Shown piece by piece: positions 19,111 to 30,029 of a DNA stretch of 33,890 bases. The translations under genes were made by a program, and so were the position numbers. Within the stretch, counting starts at the first letter, position 1, and every line of letters begins with the position of its first letter. Under the pieces are notes generated by a model. That model was not told the origin of the DNA and ran no database searches. It saw only the letters and a program-made list of their open reading frames with translations. Origin of the DNA: Calocera cornea HHB12733 (lineage: Eukaryota; Basidiomycota; Dacrymycetes; Dacrymycetales; Dacrymycetaceae); NCBI GenBank assembly GCA_001632435.1, contig KV424150.1, positions 1 to 33,890 of the forward strand. The letters are read 5' to 3'.

Positions 19111-20040
19111 CTACGGCCGTGGATAGGGCCGTTCCTCGTCCGTGAAGGGCAAGTCGAGGAAGTATGCCACGAGGACGACATGCTCATCCTTTGTCGTCTC
19201 CTCCACGTACGCCTCCCTGCCGCTATCAGCCCCCCCCTTTCGCGCCTTCGTGCTGCATGTGCAGTGACGGTGCTTGCAATTGCAGCACTGAGCGGGTCTG
19301 CCATTGATATCCACGACGGAGATGCAGATTCGTCGTAGGATGGGTATCGGCTTCTTCACCTTCTTCTTCTTCTTCTTTAGCGACTTCATCTCCTTCTTCA
19401 GCCTCATTCGCTCCCGCGCCTGGCAGTCTTCGCACGCGTTCGGATCGTCCGACCAGACAACCTGCCAGCTGTTGAGTGCGTGTTCAAGGGAGAAGATGAA
19501 ATATTTTCATACACGTAAGGTGATCCCCCTTTTGCCGAAGCACGCGTGGATTCCATGACGTGCTTGGACTTCCGCCAGAGTGGTACGGCCGGCATACCGT
19601 TTCGTCTTGCCCAGGGCGACCCACGACAAGTCGTCTGTCTCGTCAAGAGGGGGCACGACGACGAGTGCAGGCTTGACTTTGACATTCGTATCCGTGCTGG
19701 CTTCGGAGCCGCTCGGGCTACCTTTGACGGAAGACGGATGGACGAGATCACCCGCGGCGGCGGGGTCCCACTCATCGGAAGTGTTCGCAGTGATTGAGTG
19801 GTCTGTATGCAACTGGTCACAATCCTGGATGAGCTCCTCGTGATCGAATCCATCATGACTGCGCTGCCGGTGAAAATCGTGGTCGTCCGTAACAGCAGCG
19901 TCGGTCGTCGCTAGGTCGTCGAGGCTCGGCGGGAGTAGCGTCGTGGTCGTCTCAGGAGTCGATACGTCTGCGGCAATTTCGACGTCATGCGACTCGAAGG
20001 GCTGCCCGAGGTTTACAGCCCTACTCCATAGCAGCCACAT
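19111..20040 (-). CDS. Hypothetical cysteine-motif protein, two exons
   Basis: Exon 1 (20040-19513) and exon 2 (19461-19111) flank a 51-nt GT-AG intron and join in phase, giving 292 aa; a longer start at 20151 is possible. The N-terminal 130 residues are acidic and Thr/Asp rich. Around the splice junction lies a conserved-looking block (DDLSWVALGKTKRYAGRTTLAEVQARHG, then VVWSDDPNACEDC). It is followed by a poly-Lys stretch and a cysteine cluster CCNCKHRHCTC. Together CxxC and CCxC...CxC suggest metal binding, and the Lys run could act in nuclear localisation. No named family was recognised. It is divergent with the gene at 20233, with under 200 bp between them. Confidence 0.6.
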
Positions 20041-20232
20041 TGGGAAAGAGTCTACAGTTGTGCTTTCAGGTAATATGTGACGGACGGGCACGACTCGAGC
20101 ACAGCTGTACGAGCATATAGCTAGGCGCGCGGAACAAGGGAAGGGTGACACGCCGCGCGCGTCGCTGCCAGTCTGAGACGTGTCTTAGCGACCGACAGTA
20201 CTGTGACTGACACTGGCTCGCAGCTGTTCCCA

Positions 20233-20826
20233 ATGATGGCTCCTCGGACTGAACGTTGCAACAGACGGTTGATCATTCGACCTTTCGGTCATCGTACCAC
20301 TACGACATGGCCCCCTGTCATCGACACCACAATCGTGTACGTCAAGAAGAACGGTACGATACGCCTGGGCAGCTGTCCGAGGACCTCGACATCAGACCAG
20401 GCTAGAGGCCATATTTGCTCTCTGGCGCTAAGCTGGCCAGGACTGCGCGAGAACGCTGTGGAGATAATCCATGTCTGGAAATCGCCGGCAATCACAAAGC
20501 TATGCGACAATGACAGTATACATATCCTCTGCCCGTCGGAGCAAGGCGTTCAGTGCATCCCCGTGCCCTGTTACCCCAACAGCGTCAAACTCTGCAGTTC
20601 TGATACAATTCGCTTCTCTTACCCGAACGGCGTTGCGGACATCCAATGGATTGAACATTCAACTTACTGGTGGGAGCAGGCCCCATTGCGGCTGGGTGTG
20701 CTCTGTCTTGTCGTCGCCGCGGCCGTGCTGGGCTTGGGGATCTTTCGCGTCGCACATCATCCGGATGCAGCTCGTCTCTTCGCCGTTCCACCCTTTCGCC
20801 ATCGCGGCCTCCTATTACCCTCGTGA
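20233..20826 (+). CDS. Hypothetical protein with one membrane segment
   Basis: The frame of 197 aa starts at the first ATG after a possible acceptor. It has a Cys-containing middle region (ICSLALSWPG, ILCPSEQGVQCIPVPCYP, LCSSDTIRFSYPNGVADIQW) that reads like an extracellular beta-rich domain. A single hydrophobic segment LGVLCLVVAAAVLGLGIF follows, then a short basic tail. The last part may be wrongly framed; other frames also look open past 20760. No signal peptide is obvious and no family was recognised. Confidence 0.4.
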   Translation: MMAPRTERCNRRLIIRPFGHRTTTTWPPVIDTTIVYVKKNGTIRLGSCPRTSTSDQARGHICSLALSWPGLRENAVEIIHVWKSPAITKLCDNDSIHILCPSEQGVQCIPVPCYPNSVKLCSSDTIRFSYPNGVADIQWIEHSTYWWEQAPLRLGVLCLVVAAAVLGLGIFRVAHHPDAARLFAVPPFRHRGLLLPS

Positions 20827-23631
20827 TCCTGGCTGCTATTCGATATTATCTTGAGGGGAAGAAAACTGGTTCGCCTGTTGTCCTGGCATGGGTGGAGCAT
20901 CGTGGGCGATGGTCCTGAGGGAGGATGGGACGCTGGCGCTGTACTATGGGAGTGCGGGAGGAGGAGGAGGAGGCATAAGAGGCTGCCGACAGCTAGAGAG
21001 ACGGTACGTTTGGCTCACCGCTAGGAAGAATGGGGCTGATCTAACGCAGACGCCTGATTTTGCGGCAGTGATGATCTACATGGACAATCAACGTCTGATA
21101 CCCTCGCTGTCTGCATAGCCGGTGGAGCCAACCTCTCACTCTGACCCGAAAAAAGTACGTGCGTCGTCACTAGACGCGTTGGAAGACAACCTGAGAGAGA
21201 AAGACCACCACCTGGCCATCGAGCTGGAGGTCCTATGAGCTGTAAGTTGATGTACAGTGCGAGTAGCATATCAGCTGACCGTCGTGCAGGACGTACATAT
21301 TCGAGGTCATCGAAGTGGTGACATATCCGCATGATGCTCTTCCACCATATCGACTCATCGACGTCCCAAATTTGGCTAGGACGCGTCGTCCAGCTCGGAA
21401 CCACGTCGCACGCTGCGCCGCCGTCTTCCCGCAACGGAACCTCCTGGCGTGCTCATTTCCCCTTCTCCACATCAACCTCCCAATTTCCAACTCCACCCCC
21501 AACTCCCACCCCTTATCATCCTCCGGCCACTTCCTGCCCCTCGGCCCCTCGCTCATCATGTCTATCCGCCGGCCCCTCGCTCAGCACCTCCCCCATCGAT
21601 CAATCTGCAGCAAGCCACGCATATACGCACCAGAAACTGCAGATGTCCGTAGGGGCTTGAGCCCGCTGTTCTACGAAGGTGTGGGTGTGCGAGCTGAATT
21701 GTGGGCACTGCGAGGGCGGATCGGTTTAACCGGGGTCGTCGCCGAAGACATCGGGTGCTACTGGTTCATTCGGGTACAGGTGCGTAACAGGCACGGCGCT
21801 CTCGAGACCGCCAGCTGTACGGAGAACAAGCGCTAACAATGGATGGACGTACTGTAGAGACACATCGCTCGCCACCATCCCCAGCGCGCTCCTAAGAGTT
21901 CCACACCCGCACCTTCTCGATCTCCTTCCCTGGGTTCCCCAAGGATATCACCTTCGCCATCCCGTAGCTCGTCTTCAAGGTGTATCCGAAAAGCATACAC
22001 GAACACGGACGCTTCTGGTATGATGATTGGAGATGTGCGGAAGGGACCAAAGGTGCAGAGTGAGGCCAGGCAGCATGCGTGGGGGACCAGCGTGGAGGCG
22101 TACAACTCACGGGGATTTTGTGTGATTGGGGAATGAAGCGGTTGCGGGGACAGGATACTCGAACGGTTGACTCAGTAGAGGTGTGGTTTGATGGGTCGTG
22201 CTGGAAGATAACAAACTGTAACAATGGACCGGTTCGCTGTCCGCGACGGTGACTGTCGATCTCCCCAACCGCTCGCTGTCCTGACGCGGCGGGCAATAGC
22301 CAAATGCGGCAAAGAGGAAGCAAATATTCACGGGAAGACCTTCCCAACTAACGTTGTCCAGGGACGCCTCTTGGGTGCTTAGACTCCACTACAACCATAC
22401 TCTTCATGCACTGCATTACACTTTCTCAGAGGGCTATTAAGCTCATAAGCACCCCACTTCCACGCGACCACTGGGCGCATATGTCTGGTATCTGGGGTCG
22501 GCACTCAGTGGGTGTTGTCATTGAGATTTGATTTATCCTAGCACGATTGAAAGCGATCGGAATACAATATACATTCGGGGATGCGGTCTGCGCAAAGCGG
22601 GGCAAACAAACGGCCAGGCAGCGCTGGAAAGCCCGCCAGGTATTTATACGGCTGCTCGTGGGAAGAGACAGAATGACCGTGTCCTAAGACGTGCTTTCCG
22701 ACTGTAATTCGACCGAGCATGCGAAGCAGAATGATCGGCGATGGTATGCGAGCGGTTAAGCGCAGCTGTGTAATATTTACGCAGCTGATGGTCCCCGGCC
22801 AGCATGCCCGAGCTTCGAAGCTCTTCCAGCGTAACCTGCCAAGCAAACTGTGCTCATATATGAGGATCGCAAGCACCGATATGCTAATCTGACGATCGTA
22901 AGATTAATGGAGCCAACAAGACGGTTTCCAATTCCCGGGACACAGTGAGTCCCACGAAATCCAACCCATGGCCCTGGTTGTCTGAGCGCTGGCTGGGGTC
23001 ACGGAGGAGACGGCGCCGTATGAGTTGGAAAACGCTATAGAAATACTCGGCAGCAAGCAGTGGGACGAGTGCGCACATGTACAAGCAGACTGAGAGGGCA
23101 TGCTGAATATAAATGCAGTGGTACGGGGGGCGTGATGCACGCCTTATCCGAGTCATTCCGCTTCGGCGGAAGTGCAAATGCGCCACGCGCCTGGTTGGCG
23201 AATGGGCAGGCGTGCAAGGGGTTTCCAGCCTATTCCCATCCTGTTTCCTGCACAATATAGCCGTGTCTTGCAGATATGTACAACACTGCTTGACCCCTCT
23301 GCTGACGCAAGCGCGAGTGTTTTCTTAACGGAGGGGCACAGCTAATGTGAAGGCAGGACGAGGGATACACTGTATGCGCATTGTCTCCGAACTACGATAG
23401 GAAAGATGAGGCGGCAGAGCCTGGGGTCTCCATTAGCGAGCAAATTCTAGGTCAGCTACGGCCCTAAAGGCCCGATACATGTTCTGTTGCTACCAAAGGA
23501 GCGTGTTTCCGTCGCTGGAACGCGCGCGGTGAGGAGGTAGGAATAAAGGAGCAGATGTGAATGGGCATATATATACAGAGGGGAAAGGGGACCGTGGGGA
23601 GGGCGGGGATGGGGATAGGTGGGAGCAGGCG
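20827..23631. other. Long region without a convincing gene
   Basis: Several ORFs of 60-170 codons occur on both strands. A minus-strand end at about 21892-22030 (SYGMAKVISLGNPGKEIEKV before a stop) looks coding-like and may be a last exon, but no start or family could be given. A (GGA)n tract lies near 20960. No RNA gene or long repeat was seen. Confidence 0.35.
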
Positions 23632-24501
23632 TCATAAGCAGGGGGAAGTGGGAATAATTGACAGGCGCTTGTTGCTAGGCTGTCGGGTCGTCTGGCGGAT
23701 CAGCTGTATCAGGCGAGCGTTGGCACCGTCGTTGACACACTTGCTTGGTTGAAGGTTGATCAGATCGACCAGATGCAGAGAATCAGGGAGGGCGGAGGGG
23801 TAAGCAGGGGAGACGGCGCTTGTGGAGGCGACAGCGGCAGGACCAGGACCAGGACCAGGACTAGGAGTAACACCGACCTGCTGCGGCCTCCTCTTCTTCT
23901 TCTTCGGCCGCTGGTGCTCCCCCGGCTCCACTTCGCTGTACACAGGCAGAACGCACGCGGCATAGGCAGGTGGCGCGTCGACTGGGACGTTCTCGGATGT
24001 ATCGTCAATGGTACACATGAGAGACTCGTATTCTGTCACTCTCCAAGCCTCGCCATCACCGCCACCCTGGTACCCAGGGTGAGCGAAATTCGGTTCGGTG
24101 GACGCTTCTCCGGTGGCCGGTTCACCCCCGACTATGTCGCTGATCATGTTGGCGTTAGCAGCGCCATCGCTGCGGGTGGAGTAAGAGGTGGACGCGGAGG
24201 TTGGCATCGCGGCAGAGGTCGCCACAGCACTTGTGGTGTTGACGGAGTCGGCCATGTAGACCTGGGTGGATGGGAAGGAAACCAGCTCCGTGACCATTGC
24301 GCCTGGAACGGCCACGTCGGACGCTCGCTCGGCGCGCAGGCTTTCTGGGGAACCAGGGACGATGTGAAGGTCTAAGCCAAGGTCAGTGCGAAGTATACAG
24401 ACTGCACAGCAAATGTGCGCACTTAGGAGGACACCCTCCTCTGGGTTATCGCGCAAAGCAGCCGACGCACAGACCGCAACACTGGTGGTGGTCTGAACCA
24501 T
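23632..24501 (-). CDS. Hypothetical Ser/Thr/Ala-rich protein with PPxY motif
   Basis: From the Met at 24501 the frame gives 289 aa; the frame is also open upstream to 24792. The region DLGLDLHIVPGSPE may lie next to a 51-nt in-frame intron (acceptor CTTAG near 24373). The middle is Ser/Thr/Ala rich. A PPAY motif in APPAYAACVLPVYSEVEP is followed by a basic RPKKKKRR cluster and a Gly-Pro repeat. PPxY motifs bind WW domains such as those of Nedd4/Rsp5 ubiquitin ligases, so an adaptor role is possible; this is inference. Overall a lineage-specific protein. Confidence 0.4.
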   Translation of the reverse strand: MVQTTTSVAVCASAALRDNPEEGVLLSAHICCAVCILRTDLGLDLHIVPGSPESLRAERASDVAVPGAMVTELVSFPSTQVYMADSVNTTSAVATSAAMPTSASTSYSTRSDGAANANMISDIVGGEPATGEASTEPNFAHPGYQGGGDGEAWRVTEYESLMCTIDDTSENVPVDAPPAYAACVLPVYSEVEPGEHQRPKKKKRRPQQVGVTPSPGPGPGPAAVASTSAVSPAYPSALPDSLHLVDLINLQPSKCVNDGANARLIQLIRQTTRQPSNKRLSIIPTSPCL

Positions 24502-25035
24502 GCTGAAATAGTTTGCGTGACGCCTGAGCGATTTGTTAATAAGAGCGTGCTCGATAATGCCAGAACGCGAAAACCAACTTCGGGGGAGATAGCTCGGGTT
24601 GAGTTTAGGCGCAGGGATTGAGGACGAAGTGGTCGTCCAGAGTGAAGACAGATGGCAGGCGATGAGCAAGCCCCCTCTGGCATAGTGGTTCTGTACTGCC
24701 TCCGGAGCCCCAAAGGGGCAGATGTGGTCACGTGACCGAGAGCATAAGTGCTCCTTGACGTTGCCAAGCACCCTTTTCTTATTATTGTTCAATCCTCCTC
24801 ACTTCTCTGTCACCCTACCCTTCTACGCGCCTACATGGCATCATTAATGCTCTTGCACTGTTCTACCTCAGCCGGACGTCCTTAGCTCGGAAGACCACGA
24901 GTTGTGCGGGATGTGCTATCGTGGTCGCCTCGCACAGCGTCATCACACGCGGTGTGTCACAACACCATTGCGGTGTGATGCATACGGGCTGGCGATCCGT
25001 TCCGCCGTCTTCCAATTCCGGTTTCTCGCTGCGCC

Positions 25036-25114
25036 GCCTGGATGCCTCGAGGCCGGGATGAAGAGACACTGCCCGAAGGCGGCGCAAATCCGGCGTGGAA
25101 GCAAACTCATTGGC
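25036..25114. repeat. Copy 1 of a dispersed sequence also found at 29884
   Basis: It shares ordered blocks with 29884-29965: GCCTGGATGCC, GGCCGGGA, CCCGAAG, GCAAATCCG, CGTGG, AGCAAA and a final ATTGG (inverted CCAAT). It lies upstream of no gene that I can define here. Confidence 0.6.
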
Positions 25115-25274
25115 TACAATCACGCTCTGAAAGCGGAAGTATTTTCGGAACGTCCATCCAACATCACATGTGGCAATGACTCACATGGGCACTAATTTAC
25201 TTGGGAAATAATGGAGGATATTATAAGCGTTAGCTCCTTAGTTTAAAACAGTGTCACTTGTCTTCATGTCGTGC

Positions 25275-25545
25275 GTTTCCCGTTTTACTCTTAGTTTCCC
25301 GTTTTCATCGTCAGTTTCCTGCTTTCCTCTGAGTTTCCCGCTTTCATCGGAGTTCCCCGTTTTCCTTTGCGTTTCCCCGTTTTGTCATAGTTTCCCGTTT
25401 TCGTTGTGAGTTTCCCGGTTTTCTTGGAGGTTCTCGTTTTCCTTGGAGGTTCCCGTTTTCCTTGGAGGTTCCCGTTTTCCTTTCCTTTCGAGTTTCCCGT
25501 TTTCCTTTCGAGCTTCCCGTTTTCCTCCTGAGTTTCCCGTTTCAG
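25275..25545. repeat. Minisatellite, about 14 units of 19-20 bp
   Basis: The unit approximates GTTTCCCGTTTTCCTTGGAG. The GTTTCCCGTTTT part is well kept and the last 6-8 bases vary (TCATCG, CCTTGGA, CCTTTCGA). The minus strand is open through it and would encode a Lys/Gly/Asn-rich repeat, but this probably reflects composition and not a gene. Confidence 0.9.
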
Positions 25546-25821
25546 AGGCCAACGTTTCATAGGCCGAAGTAGTCTGCGCCCAGTGCGGACTGCGAGGCGT
25601 GAAGGGAGGGGCCAAAGGATCCGCCCAGCAACCATAGTCCGGCTGTACAATCTTTTTGCAGTATGCCGCTGTTATGCTGTACCTCCATGGCAATGGACCA
25701 TCTGACTTTCAAAGATTATGGCAGCACAGCATTCATTGGCTTTGACGATAAAGTGCGTACAAAAGATGAGCTGTGACTCGGGGCGGTGACACCAATTGGA
25801 GAGCACTACAGATGAACAAGG

Positions 25822-26250
25822 TTACCACATTAGCCTCCCCTTCCCTTGCCCCCAACCGCCATCGAACGGCCCCTCCAAGAACATCCACATCGTCCCCGTA
25901 TTGATGGCCGCGTACCACGCCGCCTCGCCCGCAACGCCGAGGGCGCTGCTCTCCATCTGACACCTTAGCAGCAGGTAGGGGAGGATGAAGTACCTCGGCT
26001 CGAGCAGCGGTGTTGGGACGAGCGTGAGGAGCGTGGAATCCAAAGTGAAGGCAGGCTCTCACGAGTGTGCCGACCAAGACGAAAGTGAGGTGTTGGGTTG
26101 AGAAATGGCGGAGCCACCTGAGCTTCGTCGGCCACATCCTCAGTCTGGTGCATCTAATGCCTCTGGGATGTAGCCTTGCAATATGTTTGAAGATATTGAG
26201 GTCAACCTCAGGATGCGACTGCGTTGTCACTCGATGGATCAGCCGTAAAG
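25822..26250 (-). pseudogene. ALG10: Remnant of ALG10 (dolichyl-glucosyltransferase), C-terminal
   Basis: The minus strand ends with TPLLEPRYFILPYLLLRCQ, then after about 20 residues AINTGTMWMFLEGPFDGGW, and finishes RLMW at the stop (25822). This is the hallmark C-terminus of Alg10/Die2, the ER alpha-1,2-glucosyltransferase that adds the last glucose to the lipid-linked oligosaccharide. Upstream, WPTKLRWLRHFSTQHLTFVLVGTLV lies in a different frame. The usual HPFLLADNRHYTFY motif is not intact, although LHPRGIR near 26170 may be its wreck. No N-terminal half was found. It looks like a truncated, frameshifted copy. Confidence 0.65.
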
Positions 26251-26329
26251 TGATCTTCATGTAAGCCGGTCCCTGCGGAAGCTCGGAAGGAGCGCATTCT
26301 GCTCGAAAAAAATGCAAGTGTGGCGTCGT

Positions 26330-26870
26330 CGTCTCAGTCTGCGTCCAGGACGGCGACGAGCACCAGATGCAGCACTATTCGGTCGGTGTTCGGAGTGATC
26401 GTCGCCCCATAGTAGTCGCATGCTCGTTCCCACACGTCGAGAGCCTCCGTTTTGGGGACCAGATAGTATTCGCAACGAGCTGCGAGGTATTAGAGGCAGG
26501 TTTCAAGCACCTCAGTCACGTCCGGCTCCCTGGTCGCCATGAGAAAGAGATCGTCGAGAACGAGGTGAGGTAGTAATGACATTTCTAGAGACTGGCGACG
26601 GCAAATGGAAAGCGGTCTGCGAGCGTGTTCTTGGGTAGGCATCGGGCCCACATCCGTCCTTGCGCTCGTAACGAGAGATACAGATCGCGGGCATGAACGT
26701 CAGGGATGGGAAGATCGATAGAGTAGAACTCGCTTGGTGGCGTAGAGCACTTTTGGACAACGACATTGTACAGGGACTGAACTGGAGTCAGTCTGCATTC
26801 CTGTTGGGCACAGCGTGATATTTAGGCGCACCTCTCGTAGGCTGCCCATCTCCACAGGGCTCTGGCCGGC
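26330..26870 (-). other. Protein-like segments of an unrecognised, interrupted gene
   Basis: Minus-strand segments VQKCSTPPSEFYSIDLPIPD, LYLSLRAQGRMWARCLPK and ATREPDVTEVLETCL, a stop, then YLAARCEYYLVPKTEALDVW, ERACDYYGATI and RIVLHLVLVAVLDAD read like one helical protein broken by stops or introns. I could not name the family. It lies next to the ALG10 remnant and shows the same sort of decay. Confidence 0.35.
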
Positions 26871-27461
26871 AGTTGGCATCATCTCCGCTGACGCAAAGAT
26901 TCAAGCCAGAACCCACGGACGAGACATGCCTTGCGTGTCCGACCTGCTTCACCGTTGGTAAAGGCAGGCGTTGGTTTGATGGGCGGAGAGCGGTCTACGA
27001 CTTGCGTGTGAGGGTGAGAGGCGGGAGGCGGCAGTTCATCAACTCTTCGCAGAGGTTCAACGGCGATGGATGAACGAGCCGTCGGGGAGAATGTGGGTTG
27101 CAGGAACTAGATACTGGGGTTGTACGTTGAAGTAGAGGGCTGCCTAAGCTGTCCGAAATGAAGAACCCACAAGGGTAAGTACTGAGTGGGCGATTGGGTC
27201 TTGAGGGATGCTTGCCCCAAATTTGGCGCATCTCCGTCGTTGGCTTGGGAATGGTCGGGATCGGTATGTCATGCGTGCAGGCTGCAGTCGTGAAGGGAAC
27301 TAACCGGTCATTCTGCAGAAGGAGGCGCCACACAGGGAGGGGGCTACGAACAGGTACGCGTCACGCTCTCTAGTAATGAGCTCTGCTGATTCCCTCTTCC
27401 AGTCGAACGCCCAGCTCCCACCCCGATAGATCGCGATACAGTCCTTGCATTACGATCTACA
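26871..27461. other. Intergenic, no clear gene
   Basis: Open stretches such as 26995-27333 on minus show no recognisable protein. Donor- and acceptor-like signals are present, so it may include upstream exons of the broken gene on its left. Confidence 0.3.
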
Positions 27462-29000
27462 CTATGCCAGTTTTGTTCCCTATAATTGCAAGAGTGTTAG
27501 AGAGGGAAGAGTCCGACGATCATATGACTGACCTTGTAGTATAAGGAGTCTACCACGTTCCCGACGTGCTGAAATAGGTCTCCTACAGAAATGCATGAGA
27601 TCGGTCATTGCGACTGGGATGTGACAGCACGTACATCCTCTTCTGGCTCATCGTAGACGACCAAGCAGCCCACACCTTGGTCAAGGGTGTCATCGAACAC
27701 CTTGTCCAGGATCATCTGACTCAATCTATAGCTGACATTAGCTCAAGTCTGCTTTTTGCATCGCGAGCACGTACTTGAGTTCCACCTGGCTGACCGGTTG
27801 CCCGACCACGCTGGGGACATGGGCAATCTCCACTCTGCTGAAGGGCTCGATGATCTTGAGTAGGTTTTGTTCAAGCAGAGTATCGTAAAATGCGGAGAGA
27901 TGGGCTCGTATTGTGGGGTCAGACTGGAGCTCTGCGTCGGCTGTCAGAGAGACCTTGTCTACCCAGCACATATGGACGCACCAGGCTGATAGTCCTTCAA
28001 AGCTTGCTGGTTGCGTGCTTGATGTGCGGCAGCAATGGCCGTCATGGCGTCTACCTGCCGCCCAGCATGAGCGTCACATTCATGATTGTGCTGACATCTT
28101 CCGGCTGCACACCGCTCAGTCCAATACCACCTTACTCGAGCAAGATGCACTTACAGCATTCAGCATGATCTTGCAAAGCAGCAGGTACTTGAGGGCCGCC
28201 AGTAGTATCCTCAACACCGCTCATCCCCTTCCTTGAACGCCTCGAAGAAGTACAGGTCCCCATCTTGTAGTCCTTCTCCTCCTCAAGCAGCAGCCCACTC
28301 TGCATATCCAGCTGTGCCTGCAAGTACGGCGGGCAGTATATGCTGCTCGCCGCTGTCCGCGAGCTCGTCAGCGCGGCCTTGGCCTTGGGCAGGTTCTGCG
28401 TCGACTGATGCAGCTTTGACTCGAGCAGGTGCAGCTCGGTGAGGATTATCTTGTCGTCCAAGCGGCGGTGCTTGCCTAGGTCGCCGGTCGACGATTGCGA
28501 GTCCATCGCGGTATGCGCGCGTCTCGAGGACGAGGGTGGCCAGGCGGATCTCGAGCGACTGGGCCAGGAAGATGCGCAACTTGATTCGGACTAGGCAAAG
28601 AGTCAGCGCAGTTGAAAGGCAAGGCAATCGGACGCACCGGTCTTGGCAGACTTTGCCTTGGCCATCGAGGACATGAACTCGCAGGCGAGCCGTACGGGCC
28701 GGAGATCCATCGGCGAGCACTTCGGCATTCCTACAGCAATCATCAGGTCGGGGCACATCGGCGAGCGCATGTAACATACCCCTCGTGCTGGTACAGCTGG
28801 GCAAGCTGCATGAGCGCGGCCTCCTGATCCCCCGTCGCTTCCTCGTGCAGTGTCGCCTGCATCAGTGGTCGTCCACAGCGCAGTGCACGTCTGGCATACC
28901 AGACTTAGACGCCATGATCTCCTTCAGAATACGCTCCGCTTGCTTGGAGTCACTCTTTGCGACCTCTGTCGCCTGCTGTAAAGGTGTCTGGACGTTGAGC
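27462..29000 (-). pseudogene. RPN6: Decayed copy of RPN6 (26S proteasome lid subunit)
   Basis: The order along the minus strand matches Rpn6/PSMD11: LQQATEVAKSDSKQAERILKEIM, a helix ending [83 protein letters not shown], the PCI part LLEQNLLKIIEPFSRVEIAHV, LSQMILDKVFDDTLDQGVG and VVDSLYYK. It ends at 27462. In intact cells Rpn6 is a PCI-domain scaffold that clamps proteasome lid and base. Here the reading frame breaks near 28485, 28255, 28230, 28195 and 28050. About 35 residues between KSAKT and IFLAQSLE are absent, about 9 residues near the C-terminus are missing, and no good start codon precedes the first segment. Introns remain recognisable, so it is a duplicated genomic copy and not a retrocopy. 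Confidence 0.78.
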
Positions 29001-29883
29001 TTCAGTGGAGAGAGCACCTGGGCGTCTGGTATGGGCCAGTAGAGACGGAAGCAATGCAGGGCTACACGTGACCTGCTCTATGGCGTGACGCGCTCAAGGC
29101 GCTGCCCGGAGCAGGCGCATACCGCATACACCTCGCTTTACGACCGCTCATCATGGCTATGGCTGAGGAGGTAGTGCCGCCGATACCCAAGCTGAAGCTG
29201 TCGTAGGCGCACTGTGTCCTCCAGGGGTCGAAGTTGCAGTCGATAGTAAGGCGCTGGAGGAGCTTGTTGCGGGGATCGAGGCTGATGGTATGTCCAAGCT
29301 CTCAGAGCTCGAGGCAGATGCTGACAGCATACGTCGCGCTACGTAGAGATAGCACCGTACTGCGAGCGCCTGCTCGAGTAATTGGTCATCAAACGAGGCC
29401 AGCGATCTGTTGCTGGACGCAGTGTCGACGTTCACTGCGATGGAGGCATGTGACTACAACGGTTTTGTCCTGCTGACGGTACTCAGCGGGACACTGACAC
29501 TGGAGCGGGTTGAGTTGGAGGAATGGGTGCGTGCACTTATCCAGGCTGGCTTCTGTTCCGTTTCTCATATCCTTTGTAGATCATGACAAGCCCGGAGCTG
29601 GTCTCTGTGGTGCCCGACTTGCCGCATCTGGGCGACTTGGATGTCGACGAAGGTGTCATGGCGTCGTTTGACTTTACGTCGACCAATCGACTTGGATGTC
29701 GACGAAGGCGTCAGGGTGTCGCTCGACTTTAATCGACCAAGCGACTTCCATAACTAGGAGGACTGAGAGCTGCGAGCGAAATGCTGGCTACGGTGGCTTT
29801 CAACAACAACAATGCACCAAGCGGGTGGTATGCAATCACTGCCTCGCTCTCTGCTCCAGTCAGTCACGATGCTCTATTACTCT
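29001..29883. other. No convincing gene; short direct repeat
   Basis: A GTCGACGAAGG motif in CTTGGATGTCGACGAAGG context occurs twice (about 29636-29653 and 29691-29708), with related TTTGACTTTACGTCGACC and CTCGACTTTAATCGACC downstream. This is a small tandem duplication of about 55 bp. ORFs on both strands are short. CCTCAGCC/Leu-rich minus-strand reading at 29157-29435 is not recognisable. Confidence 0.35.
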
Positions 29884-29965
29884 GCCTGGATGCCACGCGG
29901 CCGGGAAAAGAGAAGTGCCACCCGAAGCAGGGCAAATCCGACGTGGCAGCAAAACGGCCGATTGG
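29884..29965. repeat. Copy 2 of the dispersed sequence, upstream of the 30030 gene
   Basis: It has the same block order as 25036-25114 and ends in ATTGG (inverted CCAAT box) about 65 bp upstream of the predicted start at 30030, with a TATA-like CATATAGA between. It may therefore be a promoter module. Confidence 0.6.
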
Positions 29966-30029
29966 TGACCTCGCCCATATAGACCCGCAGCTCCGCCCCG
30001 GTCGTATCACAACTCTCCCCCGAACCAGC

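Noticed and set aside
25291..25693. Lys/Gly/Asn-rich minus-strand ORFs over the minisatellite
   Set aside because: They result from translating the tandem repeat; start and end carry no protein-like sequence.
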